64,000 nt of DNA from Aristaeella hokkaidonensis (GTDB lineage Bacteria; Bacillota; Clostridia; Christensenellales; Aristaeellaceae): positions 3,326,519-3,390,518 of the forward strand of contig NZ_CP068393.1 in the NCBI RefSeq assembly GCF_018128945.1, in the 5' to 3' direction. Both the position numbers and the translations under genes were made by a program. How positions within the stretch are numbered: the stretch's first letter is position 1; the number at the start of each line of letters is the position of its first letter. The notes under the pieces were generated by a model, which was not told the DNA's origin, did not search any database, and was given only the letters and a program-made list of their open reading frames with translations. Shown piece after piece: positions 43,415 to 52,572 of this stretch.

Positions 43415-44065
43415 TTATTTCAGGATATCCGGAAGTTCTTCGATGCTGTCAATGATGAAATCGGCTCCGGCCCGGATCAGTGCATCCCTGTCAGAATTGC
43501 CGTATGTGACGCCGCAGGTGCAGGTTCCGGCGTTTTTCCCCATCCCGATATCCACGGGCATATCGCCGACAACCAGAGCCTGCTCCGGCTGGAAGGAAAG
43601 TTCCTTCAGTGTTTTCAGGACGGGTTCCGGATGCGGCTTCAGGTGAGCCGTGTCTTCCGCGCATAGGATGTAAGAGAACCAGGTATCCAGTTTCCATAAC
43701 CGCAGCATTTCGTGGAGGGTACAGGAGTTTCTGGCGGTGGCTATGGTACAGAGAATGTTTTTCTCCTTCAGGCGGGCAAGGACTTTGTCCGTGCCGGGAA
43801 AGTATACGGGCGGATTTTGTGCCCGGATTTCATCAAACAGTTTCCTGTACGTGGATACACATTGATCGAGCATGCTGTCGGTCAGCTCCGGGTATATAAC
43901 GTGGAACCCCACCTTGGTGGCAAGTCCGATTGTGGAGGCGTACTCCTGCTCCGAAGCCATGACCAGTCCCAGCTGCCGGGCAGTTTCCTGCTTGGCGGTG
44001 ATAATGGCTTCCCGGGTATCTGCCAGGGTTCCATCGAAGTCAAAAATGATAACCCGTGTGTTCAT
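43415..44065 (-). CDS. HAD-family phosphatase (phosphoglycolate-phosphatase-like)
   Basis: 216 residues. Motif I DFDGTLADT, motif II IATARN, motif III KPHPEPV, motif IV VVGDMPVDIGMG. Substrate unknown; PGP, beta-phosphoglucomutase or pyrophosphatase are all possible. ATG after GGAGG. Minus-strand TTGCCA-N17-TATCCT (44105-44133) is its likely promoter. Confidence 0.9.
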   Translation of the reverse strand: MNTRVIIFDFDGTLADTREAIITAKQETARQLGLVMASEQEYASTIGLATKVGFHVIYPELTDSMLDQCVSTYRKLFDEIRAQNPPVYFPGTDKVLARLKEKNILCTIATARNSCTLHEMLRLWKLDTWFSYILCAEDTAHLKPHPEPVLKTLKELSFQPEQALVVGDMPVDIGMGKNAGTCTCGVTYGNSDRDALIRAGADFIIDSIEELPDILK

Positions 44066-44104
44066 GCTTCCTCCGATAATGAATAATGCTTTCAGCCGAT
44101 GAAA

Positions 44105-44133
44105 AGGATACTATATGAAATGAAAAGTGGCAA
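44105..44133 (-). promoter_or_regulatory. Promoter of the HAD gene
   Basis: TTGCCA (44128-44133) and TATCCT (44105-44110) on the minus strand, 17 bases apart. Confidence 0.65.
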
Positions 44134-44154
44134 GAATAATGAACAATGCCCGCA

Positions 44155-44183
44155 TTTACGGGTGATTGCATTCATGGTATGAT
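44155..44183 (+). promoter_or_regulatory. Promoter of the HD-domain gene
   Basis: TTTACG (44155-44160), 17-base spacer, TATGAT (44178-44183). Confidence 0.6.
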
Positions 44184-44240
44184 GGGAACCGTAAGATGAA
44201 TCAGGAAATATAAAAAACAAAAGAATTATACGAAAAAGAG

Positions 44241-44837
44241 ATGATCATGATGACCGGACTGACAGAAGAAATCAGGCAGTATGTGATGGACAGATCCGAA
44301 GCCTACAAGAGGGATTCGGAGGATCATTATGATTTCTGGAATGAACATATCCGGTATGTATATAAAGAGGCCATGAAGCTGGCGAGACAGTATCATGCGG
44401 ATGAGACCATTGTTGCCCTGGGCGCCTTGCTGCATGATATTGCGTTGATTGAAAAGGCCGGAGACAGAAAAGACCATCACCTGAACGGGAAGATCCTGAG
44501 CGATCAGATCCTGGACCGGTTTTCCTGCCCGGAAGACGTTAAGGATCGGGTACTGGGATGTGTGCTGCATCACAGAAGTTCAAAAAACGCGGCCAATATC
44601 GAAGAGCTATGTGTGTGCGACGCGGATATCCTGGCCCACTTTGATAATATTCCCATGCTGTTTAATTCCGCTTTCAGCAGGAACAACGTTCCGCTGAACA
44701 AGGTCAGGGAAGGAATGAAAATGGCTTTTGAGGCAGACTATAATGAGCTGAGTGAAAGAACAAAAGGATTATTCCGTGAAAGATATCAGATGATCACTGA
44801 GATTGTTCTTGGCTGCGATCAGGATGAACAGGAATGA
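44241..44837 (+). CDS. HD-domain metal-dependent phosphohydrolase
   Basis: 198 residues. EHIRYVYKEAMKLA, LLHDIALIEK and CDADILAHFDNI give the H...HD...D metal ligands of the HD fold. Likely a nucleotide or phosphodiester hydrolase; substrate unknown. A ribosome site AAAGAG is close to the first of three nearby ATGs, so the exact start is uncertain by two to three codons. Confidence 0.85.
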   Translation: MIMMTGLTEEIRQYVMDRSEAYKRDSEDHYDFWNEHIRYVYKEAMKLARQYHADETIVALGALLHDIALIEKAGDRKDHHLNGKILSDQILDRFSCPEDVKDRVLGCVLHHRSSKNAANIEELCVCDADILAHFDNIPMLFNSAFSRNNVPLNKVREGMKMAFEADYNELSERTKGLFRERYQMITEIVLGCDQDEQE

Positions 44838-44927
44838 ACGCTGGCCGAAAAACGATTTGCCAGAAGACAAATTGGCAGAAATCCTCGATTTTGAAGAAAA
44901 AATAAAAAAATCCCCTTACGTCAGGTG

Positions 44928-44958
44928 TTGCTTGTGACGCTGCGTCACATGCTAATCT
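44928..44958 (+). promoter_or_regulatory. MerR-type promoter/operator
   Basis: TTGCTT (44928-44933), 19-base spacer, TAATCT (44953-44958). The spacer holds the perfect palindrome GTGACGC-T-GCGTCAC. Confidence 0.85.
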
Positions 44959-44982
44959 GGCCCCGAAAGGAGGAAACAAGCT

Positions 44983-45708
44983 GTGTCACAATACACCACC
45001 GGAGAACTGGCGAAAGCCTGCGGTGTTACGGTTCGTACCGTTCAGTTCTATGATCAGAAGGGAATCCTGATTCCCAGCGCGTTAACCGAGGGCGGGCGCA
45101 GACTGTATTCGGAAGATGACCTGAAAAGGATGAAGATCATCTGTTTCCTGCGGGATACGGGACTGTCCCTGGATACCATCGGAAAGCTGCTGGAGGAAGA
45201 AGATCCGGGCAGCGTGATTTCCATTTTCCTGGAGCAGCAGGAACAGGTGCTGCGGGAGGAAATCGGTGAGCGCCAGGAGCAGATGAACCGGCTGGAAGAA
45301 CTGAAAAAGGAAATCAAAAATACTGCAACATTCTCCATTGATTCAATCGGTGACATAGCGACCATTATGGAAAACAAGAAGAGACTGAGCGCAGTACACA
45401 GGAATATGCTCCTGACCGGACTGCCTGTATCCATCCTGCAATGGGCAGCTATTCTGCTGTGGATTTTCAAGGGCATCTGGTGGCTGTTCCCTGTATGGGC
45501 TATTGTGGCAATTATATACGGTGTTACGATCAGCAGGTACTATTACCGGAGCGTAGCATATATCTGCCCGCAGTGCCATGAGGTGTTCAAGCCGGCCTTT
45601 AAAGAGATGTTCTGGGCCAGGCATACGCCGAAGACAAGGAAACTGACCTGTGTGAAGTGCGGACACCACGGCTACTGTGTGGAAACATGGGCCGGGACTG
45701 CCAAATGA
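44983..45708 (+). CDS. Membrane-anchored MerR regulator with zinc-ribbon tail
   Basis: 241 residues. MerR helix-turn-helix and wing at 1-72 (GELAKACGVTVRTVQFYDQKGIL), coiled coil to about 115, then two hydrophobic helices (about 144-163 and 167-186), then a four-Cys ribbon CPQCHEVFKPAF...CVKCGHHGYC. This puts DNA binding, membrane and metal site in one chain. GTG start after AAAGGAGG. It is followed by a YxlEFG-like ABC operon that it probably regulates. Confidence 0.9.
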   Translation: MSQYTTGELAKACGVTVRTVQFYDQKGILIPSALTEGGRRLYSEDDLKRMKIICFLRDTGLSLDTIGKLLEEEDPGSVISIFLEQQEQVLREEIGERQEQMNRLEELKKEIKNTATFSIDSIGDIATIMENKKRLSAVHRNMLLTGLPVSILQWAAILLWIFKGIWWLFPVWAIVAIIYGVTISRYYYRSVAYICPQCHEVFKPAFKEMFWARHTPKTRKLTCVKCGHHGYCVETWAGTAK

Positions 45709-45774
45709 AGAAGAGCCTGACACGGGTCAGGAACAGGCATTCGTGCCGCTGAAAAGATTGAGGAGAATAAACAT

Positions 45775-45978
45775 ATGAATAATATAACTGAATACCTTCC
45801 GTTTCTGATCCCTTTAATTGTTGTACAGTTTTTGCTGCTAGGCTACGCGCTGTATCACATCCTGACACATCATCATTACAAGCGCGGAACCAGGCAATTC
45901 TGGCTGATCATCTGCATTGCGCTGATGGGATTCGTCGGGCCGATTCTCTATTTTGCCTTCGGCCGGGAGGAAGCATAA
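45775..45978 (+). CDS. Small PLDc_N-domain membrane protein (YxlE-like)
   Basis: 67 residues, two membrane helices separated by HHHYKRGTRQFW, ending GFVGPILYFAFGREE, the phospholipase-D N-terminal anchor fold without any catalytic part. In Bacillus yxlE-yxlF-yxlG the same small protein precedes an ABC pair. Its stop overlaps the ATPase start. Confidence 0.85.
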   Translation: MNNITEYLPFLIPLIVVQFLLLGYALYHILTHHHYKRGTRQFWLIICIALMGFVGPILYFAFGREEA

Positions 45979-46877
45979 TGGAGATGCTGCAGATCACCGG
46001 ACTGCATAAACGGTTCGGTGATAAAGAGGTGCTGAAAGGGCTGAACCTGACGGTTCCGGAACACAGCATATTCGGCTTTATCGGCAGGAACGGCGCCGGT
46101 AAAACAACGACAATGAAAACGATCCTGGGACTGCTGAAAGCGGACGCGGGAGAAATCCTGGTGAACGGGGAAAAGGCGGTCTACGGGCAGACAGCTACGA
46201 ACCGGTATATCGGCTATCTGCCGGACGTGCCGGAATTCTATTCCTTTATGACTGCGCGGGAATATCTTGGATTCTGCGGCGAGATCACCGGGATGACGAA
46301 AAAAGTGTACAGGGAACGCAGTGAGGAACTGCTGGAACTGGTGGGCCTGAACGGAGAAAAGCACCGCATCAAAGGCTATTCCAGGGGCATGAAACAGCGG
46401 CTGGGCATTGCCCAGGCGCTGCTGAACCGGCCGAAACTGCTGATCTGCGATGAACCGACTTCCGCCCTTGACCCGGTGGGAAGGAAGGAAATCCTGGATC
46501 TGCTCCTGGCGGTCAGGGAACAGACGACGGTGCTGTTTTCCACCCATATCCTCTCGGATGTGGAGCGGATCTGTACCGATATTGCCCTGCTTCATGAGGG
46601 CAAGGTGGATATCCAGGGGAAACTGTCGGAGATCCGGACCCAATACCGGCGCGATGAATACCTGGTGGAAACAGACAATGAGGAGGGAATGCATGCCCTG
46701 CAGAAGGCGTTTCCGGATATCCGCCAGACCGGACAGAACCAGCTGGTTTTCAGTGAAAAGGATTATGCTCCTGGAGAAGTATTCCGTTTTGTGGCGGATC
46801 GGGCTGTTCCTGTTGTGAAGATTGAACGGGTGGAACCGACGCTGGAATCCCTGTTTGTGGAGGTGGTGGAGAAATGA
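45978..46877 (+). CDS. ABC transporter ATP-binding protein (YxlF-like)
   Basis: 299 residues. Walker A GRNGAGKTTT, signature YSRGMKQRLG, Walker B LLICDEPTSALDP, then a 70-residue C-terminal extension typical of drug/bacitracin-type exporter ATPases. Start overlaps the preceding TAA by one base. Works with the next gene as a heteromeric exporter of unknown substrate. Confidence 0.92.
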   Translation: MEMLQITGLHKRFGDKEVLKGLNLTVPEHSIFGFIGRNGAGKTTTMKTILGLLKADAGEILVNGEKAVYGQTATNRYIGYLPDVPEFYSFMTAREYLGFCGEITGMTKKVYRERSEELLELVGLNGEKHRIKGYSRGMKQRLGIAQALLNRPKLLICDEPTSALDPVGRKEILDLLLAVREQTTVLFSTHILSDVERICTDIALLHEGKVDIQGKLSEIRTQYRRDEYLVETDNEEGMHALQKAFPDIRQTGQNQLVFSEKDYAPGEVFRFVADRAVPVVKIERVEPTLESLFVEVVEK

Positions 46878-47644
46878 AATCTTTACTTGCCTTTATCCAC
46901 AAGGAAATGCTGGAACAGCGGCGCTCCGGGAAGCTGATTATCCTTGGCATCCTGTTCATTGTGCTTGGTATTATGAGTCCGGCTATCGCAAAGCTGACGC
47001 CGTGGCTGATGGAAATGATGGCGGACTCCCTGGCCGGAAGCGGCCTGGTTTTCACCTCTGTGTCCGTAAACGCCATGGATTCCTGGGTGCAGTTTTTCAA
47101 GAATATGCCGATCGGGTTAATCGCTTTTGTCCTGATTGAAAGCAGCATCTTTACCCGGGAATACCAGACGGGAACCCTGCTGCTGTCCCTGACAAAAGGA
47201 CTGGAACGCCATAAGGTTGTTGCTGCCAAAGCGGTTGTACTGGTTTTCCTGTGGACAATCTGCTACTGGCTGTGTGCCGGAATCACCTGCGGATATACCG
47301 CGTTTTTCTGGGACAACGCCATTATGCAGCACCTGCTGTTCTCCATGACCTGCTGGTGGGTGTTCGGGCTGTTTGCTGTCGCGCTGATGGTTTTGTTCTC
47401 CACTATGGCAGGGTCAAATACAGGCGTACTGGCCGGAACAGGCAGCGTGGTGCTTGGCTGCTACCTGCTCAGCTTCTATTCCGGGCTGAAAAAGATTATG
47501 CCGACGATGCTGATGGACGGGACATCCATGATATACGGCATGGCGGAGCCAAAGGCTTATACAGTGCCGCTGGTCATCGCAGCAGCGATGATACCGGTGT
47601 GTATTGCAGTCAGCGTTTCCGTTTTTAACAGAAAACAATTGTAA
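46874..47644 (+). CDS. ABC-2 type permease (YxlG-like)
   Basis: 256 residues, six membrane helices. FIHKEMLEQRRSGKLI at the start and the IFTREYQTGTLLLSLTKGLERHKVV block are typical of NosY/YxlG-type permeases. Overlaps the ATPase gene by four bases. Operon ends in a hairpin. Confidence 0.9.
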   Translation: MKSLLAFIHKEMLEQRRSGKLIILGILFIVLGIMSPAIAKLTPWLMEMMADSLAGSGLVFTSVSVNAMDSWVQFFKNMPIGLIAFVLIESSIFTREYQTGTLLLSLTKGLERHKVVAAKAVVLVFLWTICYWLCAGITCGYTAFFWDNAIMQHLLFSMTCWWVFGLFAVALMVLFSTMAGSNTGVLAGTGSVVLGCYLLSFYSGLKKIMPTMLMDGTSMIYGMAEPKAYTVPLVIAAAMIPVCIAVSVSVFNRKQL

Positions 47645-47662
47645 TCCTTGTATTTGAAACGG

Positions 47663-47697
47663 ATCCGGTTCGTCAGTGAGCCGGATTTGTCTTTTTG
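47663..47697 (+). terminator. Terminator of the YxlEFG-like operon
   Basis: ATCCGG / CCGGAT stem with a 12-base loop, followed by TTGTCTTTTT. Confidence 0.7.
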
Positions 47698-47770
47698 TGT
47701 CAGTGTGGAACAGAACGGCATTATTCCAAGCAAAATATCATCTTCTTTTAATCTGTTTCCCTTTTACGTT

Positions 47771-47816
47771 CTCCTCTGCGGATATACCATGAAGGTACTC
47801 ATATCGCAGAGGAGGG
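47771..47816 (+). promoter_or_regulatory. Hairpin sequestering the GNAT ribosome site
   Basis: CTCCTCTGCGGATAT pairs with ATATCGCAGAGGAG around a 15-base loop (one bulge). The 3' arm contains GAGGAG, part of the GGAGGG ribosome site at 47811-47816 used by the next gene, so folding should lower translation. Confidence 0.65.
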
Positions 47817-47826
47817 ATTTGCTGTA

Positions 47827-48411
47827 ATGAATTATGAGATTATGGAATATGCGCGCCTGACGCTTACACAGAAAAGCCAGGCTGTGGATCTGTTTATGGA
47901 AGGCTTCGGTCACATGATGACTTTTTCCAAGGACGAAAAACTGAAAAAAGAACTGATGCTGGAAATCTTTCACCCGAACCTGTTCAGGTGTTATGTGGAA
48001 AACGGAAAGGTGCTGGGCCTGCTGGGAATTGCCACACACGAAATACGACCAATCGATTTCCGCCTGGATACCTGCGTGCGGCTTTTCGGGAGAATGAAGG
48101 GCGCCATTATCAGCAAACAGATGAACGCCATTTTTCAAAAACCGGTGGTGAGTTTCCAGGATGAGTTGTATATTGACGTGCTTGTGACGGGGAGCGAGGC
48201 AAGGCGGAAAGGCGTTGCGTCTGCCCTGCTGAATGATGTATTCAAACAAAAGAAATACTCCGTATGTTATCTGCATGTGTTTTCCAACAACCAGCCGGCC
48301 ATCAGCCTGTATGAGAAGCATGGCTTTACGGTTGACAGAAATGAGAAAACGTCCCTGATGCGCTTCCTGGGATCCGGATATCCCATCCGGATGAAGAAAA
48401 CGCTGATATAA
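47827..48411 (+). CDS. GNAT-family N-acetyltransferase
   Basis: 194 residues. Acetyl-CoA loop in VTGSEARRKGVASALL, C-terminal NNQPAISLYEKHGF. Substrate unknown. The leader folds over its ribosome site. Confidence 0.9.
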   Translation: MNYEIMEYARLTLTQKSQAVDLFMEGFGHMMTFSKDEKLKKELMLEIFHPNLFRCYVENGKVLGLLGIATHEIRPIDFRLDTCVRLFGRMKGAIISKQMNAIFQKPVVSFQDELYIDVLVTGSEARRKGVASALLNDVFKQKKYSVCYLHVFSNNQPAISLYEKHGFTVDRNEKTSLMRFLGSGYPIRMKKTLI

Positions 48412-48459
48412 AAAGGCGGATTCCATCATTTTTTACTTCCTGATCCTGAAAAATCATGA

Positions 48460-48465
48460 TATACT
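48460..48465 (+). promoter_or_regulatory. Extended -10 of the next GNAT gene
   Basis: TATACT preceded by TGA (extended -10). No clear -35. Confidence 0.45.
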
Positions 48466-48513
48466 GATGCAAATTTTTTTCGGAACGATATATCAATGAA
48501 CGGGGGAACACCG

Positions 48514-48996
48514 ATGGATTATCAAACAGAGCAGCTGATTCTTCATCCTGTAACAGAAGCAGATTTGCCGGAAGTTGCCCGGACCTGGCCGTCTGATCAT
48601 CGCCCTGTTTCTGAAGCGGAGGCACGGGGCGCGATTGACTATATGCGTGATAACTACGCGAAAAACACCAGGGGCTGCATCTATCATCTGTGCCTTGCTG
48701 TCTGCGGGAAAGATCATCCCGGAACCATTATGGGGTGGTGCGGACTGGATGGCCGGGCAAGCCATACGGAACCGGAGATCTTCATTCTGCTGGATGAGGA
48801 ATACCGTGGCAAAGGATATGGAACACAGTGTGTGAAGGAATTGCTGAGGATCGCGGCGGAAGATTTCTGCCTTCAGAGCGTTCACGGAGGCTGTGATAAA
48901 GACAATACTGCGTCAAAACGGGCCATGGAAAAAGGCGGCATGGTACAGTACGGAACGGAAGAGGGTGGGGATCCGCTGTTCCGGTTTAATGCATAA
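48514..48996 (+). CDS. GNAT-family N-acetyltransferase (RimJ/RimL type)
   Basis: 160 residues. LLDEEYRGKGYGTQCVKELL is the acetyl-CoA site and NTASKRAMEKGG the second RimJ/L block. I took the ATG seven bases after GGGGGAA; an ATG six codons upstream lacks a ribosome site. Confidence 0.88.
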   Translation: MDYQTEQLILHPVTEADLPEVARTWPSDHRPVSEAEARGAIDYMRDNYAKNTRGCIYHLCLAVCGKDHPGTIMGWCGLDGRASHTEPEIFILLDEEYRGKGYGTQCVKELLRIAAEDFCLQSVHGGCDKDNTASKRAMEKGGMVQYGTEEGGDPLFRFNA

Positions 48997-49023
48997 CAAT
49001 AAAGACACAAGGAGCAGACAGGT

Positions 49024-49512
49024 ATGCAGAAAAAGCTGATCCTTATCAGCGGTTCACCCTGCGTCGGAAAGACGGTTGTCGGAGACCGCCTGTTCGAAAG
49101 CTACGACAACAGTGCCTATCTGGACGGAGACTGGTGCTGGTGTGTTCATCCGTTCTCCGTGACAGACAGGCGGCTGCGCAACGGGGATAAAAGCATGTCC
49201 TTTATCCTGTCAAACTACCTGGATTCGGATTTTGAATATGTGTTTTTCACCTCTGTTGTGCTGACGGATCCTGGGATCCGCGAGGGAATCCTGAACGGGA
49301 TTACCGCCAAAGACTACCAGGTGATCGGTTTCACACTCACCTGTTCGGAAGAAACGCTGAAAGAACGGCACGACAAACGGGGCGATAAAGGGGAAACGAA
49401 TTACTACTGGCTTCACCTGCCGCCCTGCTCCGAAGATATTGTCATAGATACCGATCACAAGCGGATCGGGGATATCGTTAAAGAAATGATGCAGCATATA
49501 AACAGATCCTGA
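49024..49512 (+). CDS. P-loop nucleotide kinase-like ATPase
   Basis: 162 residues. Walker A GSPCVGKT at 10-17, a DGDWCW block where such kinases hold the phosphate-acceptor Asp, and CSEETLKERHDKRGDKG as lid. Resembles AAA_33/shikimate-kinase-like small-molecule or tRNA kinases; substrate unknown. It starts 27 bases after the GNAT gene. Confidence 0.8.
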   Translation: MQKKLILISGSPCVGKTVVGDRLFESYDNSAYLDGDWCWCVHPFSVTDRRLRNGDKSMSFILSNYLDSDFEYVFFTSVVLTDPGIREGILNGITAKDYQVIGFTLTCSEETLKERHDKRGDKGETNYYWLHLPPCSEDIVIDTDHKRIGDIVKEMMQHINRS

Positions 49513-49555
49513 TCCGGGAATATACCAGAAACTGAAATGATATAAGGGAACGATC

Positions 49556-50290
49556 ATGACAAAACTGTATGAGAAGAATGAAACGGCTTTTGCCGTTATG
49601 TGGATTCTGATCTATATCTTTGGCACCTGCCTGGCGGAAGCACTGAGCGAAATGGCCGGGATTTATAAGCTGTTCCCGGCGATATTCCATGCCGGGCTGG
49701 CTGCTTTTATCCTGGTATGGGTGAAAAGGAACGGACTGACAGAGAAATACGGGCTTTTCCTTCCCCGATACCGGCTCTCCCAGGCCTGGTTTTTCCTGCC
49801 GCTGGTACTGGTTGCCAGCTATAAGGTTGTTTTCAGCCCGGCACTGCGTTACGCGCCTGTGGAATCCATGCTGTTTGTAGTCAGCATGCTGTGTGTGGGT
49901 TTCCTGGAGGAGATGATCTTCCGCGGATTCCTGTTCCGGGCAATGGAAAAGAAGAACCTGACGCGGGCTGTGGCTATTTCAGCGGTGACCTTCGGAATCG
50001 GCCATATCGTAAACCTGATCAACGGCCAGGATCTGCTTGAAACCTGCGGCCAGATCATTTTTGCTGTGGTGATTGGTTTTACGCTGGTAATTCTGTTTCA
50101 CAGAGGCGGAAGCCTGGTTCCCTGCATCGTGTTTCACAGCGTGTTTAATGCTTTTTCCGTGATTTCAAACGAGGAGGCGCAGATGCAGGCCTTTGGCGGA
50201 CCTGTGGCCGCGACAGCAATCCTGGTCGGAGCCAGCGCCGTACTGCTGGGCGTGTATACCCTATGGAACCGGAAGCACCTGAAAGGATGA
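49556..50290 (+). CDS. CPBP-family intramembrane protease
   Basis: 244 residues, about seven helices. The three CPBP motifs are present: EEMIFRG with Glu118-Glu119, FGIGHIVNLING, and HSVFNAF. Relatives cleave membrane-proximal peptides, including CAAX substrates and bacteriocin-related ones. Ends overlapping the M3 peptidase start. Confidence 0.9.
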   Translation: MTKLYEKNETAFAVMWILIYIFGTCLAEALSEMAGIYKLFPAIFHAGLAAFILVWVKRNGLTEKYGLFLPRYRLSQAWFFLPLVLVASYKVVFSPALRYAPVESMLFVVSMLCVGFLEEMIFRGFLFRAMEKKNLTRAVAISAVTFGIGHIVNLINGQDLLETCGQIIFAVVIGFTLVILFHRGGSLVPCIVFHSVFNAFSVISNEEAQMQAFGGPVAATAILVGASAVLLGVYTLWNRKHLKG

Positions 50291-51825
50291 ACATAACCAT
50301 GCGGTTTTCACAATGGGTATATGAAAGACCGGATTACACAGCGCTGAAAAACCGTCTGAACGGGCTGAAAACACGTATCCGGGACGCGGCATCCTATGAA
50401 GAACTGCGTGAAGCGTGGCTTGCTGTGAAAGCAGAATGCGAATACATGGAATTCCAGGAAGAGATTGCATATGTCCGGCATTTGTGTGGAATGGATTATG
50501 AAAACAGCACAGAAGAAGTAAAAATTCAGAATATGGAAGACCCGGAAGTTTATGCTCTCCGCGATGAATGTAATCTGCTGGCAAAGCATTCATGCTTCGC
50601 ATCCAGACTGGAGAACGAGTTTGGAAGCATGATCTTTGCGCAGATAAAAGAGAAAACGACTGTGAATGAGGCAGACAGCCTGAAACTGCAGACGGAGGAG
50701 TCCCGGCTGAAAACGGAATACAGACGGCTGATGAGAAACAGTAACAGGGACGACAATGAGTTGTTTGAAGTGTTTAGCCGGTTGATCGAAATCCGTCGCG
50801 ATCTTGCGGCATCTCTTGGATATAAAGATTATACAGAACTGGGATACCGGCTGAGAAACCGGTATGATTACGGACGGGATGAACTGTCCGTTTTCAGGAA
50901 ACAGGTACAAAAAACTGTCACGCCGGTCCTGGATGACCTGAAAAGACGCGGGGTTGAGAAGACCCGGTTTCCCGCTGCTGCGCGAGGAAGCGGAGAACTG
51001 ATTGCCGCGATCAGCAGGATGTTTCACGAACTGTCCGAAGAAACCGGGAACTTCGTTGAAGAAATGATTCAAAAGGAACTATATGATCTGGACAGCCGGG
51101 AAAACAAACGGTCGATTCTCTGGACCTGCTGTATGTTTCCAGGCAAGAAGCTGCCTTTTGTTATCGGCAATTATTCCGGAGACGGTATGGAAACGGGATA
51201 TGCGGTGCATGAGTTCGGACATGGCTTTGCATTTTATACAGCGGCACGGACACAGCCCCTGTACGAGTATCATCGATCCTCCCCCGCAGTGAATGAGATC
51301 CATTCCAAGACAATGGAGCTCTTTATGTATCCGTATCTGGAATCGTTTGTGGGCGACAGGAAAAAAGAGTATATCCGAAACCATATGCTTCAGCAGATGG
51401 AGAACCTGGTGTATCGCTGCGCAATTGACGAATTTGAGCACAGGATGTATGATCTTCCCCGCAGAACAAGGACGGTATTATGCGAACTATGGGCAGATAT
51501 TTCGCAGAAATACATGCCCTGGATCAGGTTCAGCCAGGATGATCTGAGCGAAGGAAAATGCTGGCCTCATCAGACACACATCGTTGAAGTACCCTTTTAC
51601 TACATCGAATACGATATAGCCCAGATCAGCACCTGGGAGTTCTATATGGGGATGCGGAACGACCGGACCAGGACGCTGGAAAACTATATGAAGCTGTGCA
51701 GGGCAGGGGGAAGCAAATCCTTCCGGGAACTGCTGGCAATTGCTGGACTTTCTGATCCTTTTGCAGAGGGAACAGTGGAGAGAATCTGCGGACCGGTTGC
51801 GGAGGAGCTGCAGGGTATTCTTTGA
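50287..51825 (+). CDS. M3-family oligoendopeptidase
   Basis: 512 residues. The zinc motif HEFGH at 308-312 with downstream Glu in NEIHSKTMELFMY matches thimet/PepF-type peptidases. Cytoplasmic, cleaving short peptides. First in-frame ATG overlaps the CPBP stop; ATG four codons later is possible. Confidence 0.92.
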   Translation: MNITMRFSQWVYERPDYTALKNRLNGLKTRIRDAASYEELREAWLAVKAECEYMEFQEEIAYVRHLCGMDYENSTEEVKIQNMEDPEVYALRDECNLLAKHSCFASRLENEFGSMIFAQIKEKTTVNEADSLKLQTEESRLKTEYRRLMRNSNRDDNELFEVFSRLIEIRRDLAASLGYKDYTELGYRLRNRYDYGRDELSVFRKQVQKTVTPVLDDLKRRGVEKTRFPAAARGSGELIAAISRMFHELSEETGNFVEEMIQKELYDLDSRENKRSILWTCCMFPGKKLPFVIGNYSGDGMETGYAVHEFGHGFAFYTAARTQPLYEYHRSSPAVNEIHSKTMELFMYPYLESFVGDRKKEYIRNHMLQQMENLVYRCAIDEFEHRMYDLPRRTRTVLCELWADISQKYMPWIRFSQDDLSEGKCWPHQTHIVEVPFYYIEYDIAQISTWEFYMGMRNDRTRTLENYMKLCRAGGSKSFRELLAIAGLSDPFAEGTVERICGPVAEELQGIL

Positions 51826-51898
51826 GACAGGAAAACTGTCCGGGAAGCCGCTGAACCCGGGAAAAACACAATAACAGATTATTAAGGAGAAAAACAGA

Positions 51899-52558
51899 AT
51901 GAGTCCTTTGGAGAAAATGGATGACTTTTTTGCCGTACGTGTTGACGGCTATGATGAACATATGATGAGCAACGTCGAAAGGGCATCGGATTTCTACGCC
52001 TATACCGCTTCACTGCTGCCGAAGGCAGCAGGAAGCAAGGTGCTTGATCTCGGGTGCGGTACCGGCCTTGAACTGGAAGAATACTTTGGACTCAATCCCG
52101 ATGCGAAAGTCACGGGTATTGATCTGTCTGAAGCGATGCTGAACGCGCTGAAGGCCAAGTTTCCGGAGAAGGACCTGACCCTTGTGCAGGCTTCCTATTT
52201 TGACGTACCGCTTGGCGAGAATGTATATGACGCCGCGGTGTCCGTGGAATCCCTGCATCATTTTAAGGATGAAATGAAAGAATCGCTGTACAGGAAGCTT
52301 CGCACTGCGCTGAAAACGGGCGGAACGTTTGTGCTGACGGACTGCTTCGCAGAATCGGATGAACTGGAAAAAGAGTATTTTGAGACGCTGGCGAAACTGA
52401 AAAAAGAACAGGGACTTTCAGAAGATGAGTTCTATCATTTCGATACGCCCCTTACGGTTGAACATGAGATGGACGTTCTGCGCCGGGCCGGTTTCCGGGA
52501 TGTACGGATCGATAAAAGGTGGAGTGAGAAAACCTGTACGGTTCTCGCAACCGTGTAA
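51899..52558 (+). CDS. SAM-dependent methyltransferase (class I)
   Basis: 219 residues. Motif I VLDLGCGTGLEL, Asp/Glu after strand 2 (TGIDLSEAM), YDAAVSVESLHHF as motif IV. Substrate unknown. ATG after AAGGAG. Confidence 0.9.
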   Translation: MSPLEKMDDFFAVRVDGYDEHMMSNVERASDFYAYTASLLPKAAGSKVLDLGCGTGLELEEYFGLNPDAKVTGIDLSEAMLNALKAKFPEKDLTLVQASYFDVPLGENVYDAAVSVESLHHFKDEMKESLYRKLRTALKTGGTFVLTDCFAESDELEKEYFETLAKLKKEQGLSEDEFYHFDTPLTVEHEMDVLRRAGFRDVRIDKRWSEKTCTVLATV

Positions 52559-52572
52559 AGAAGAGGTCCCGA

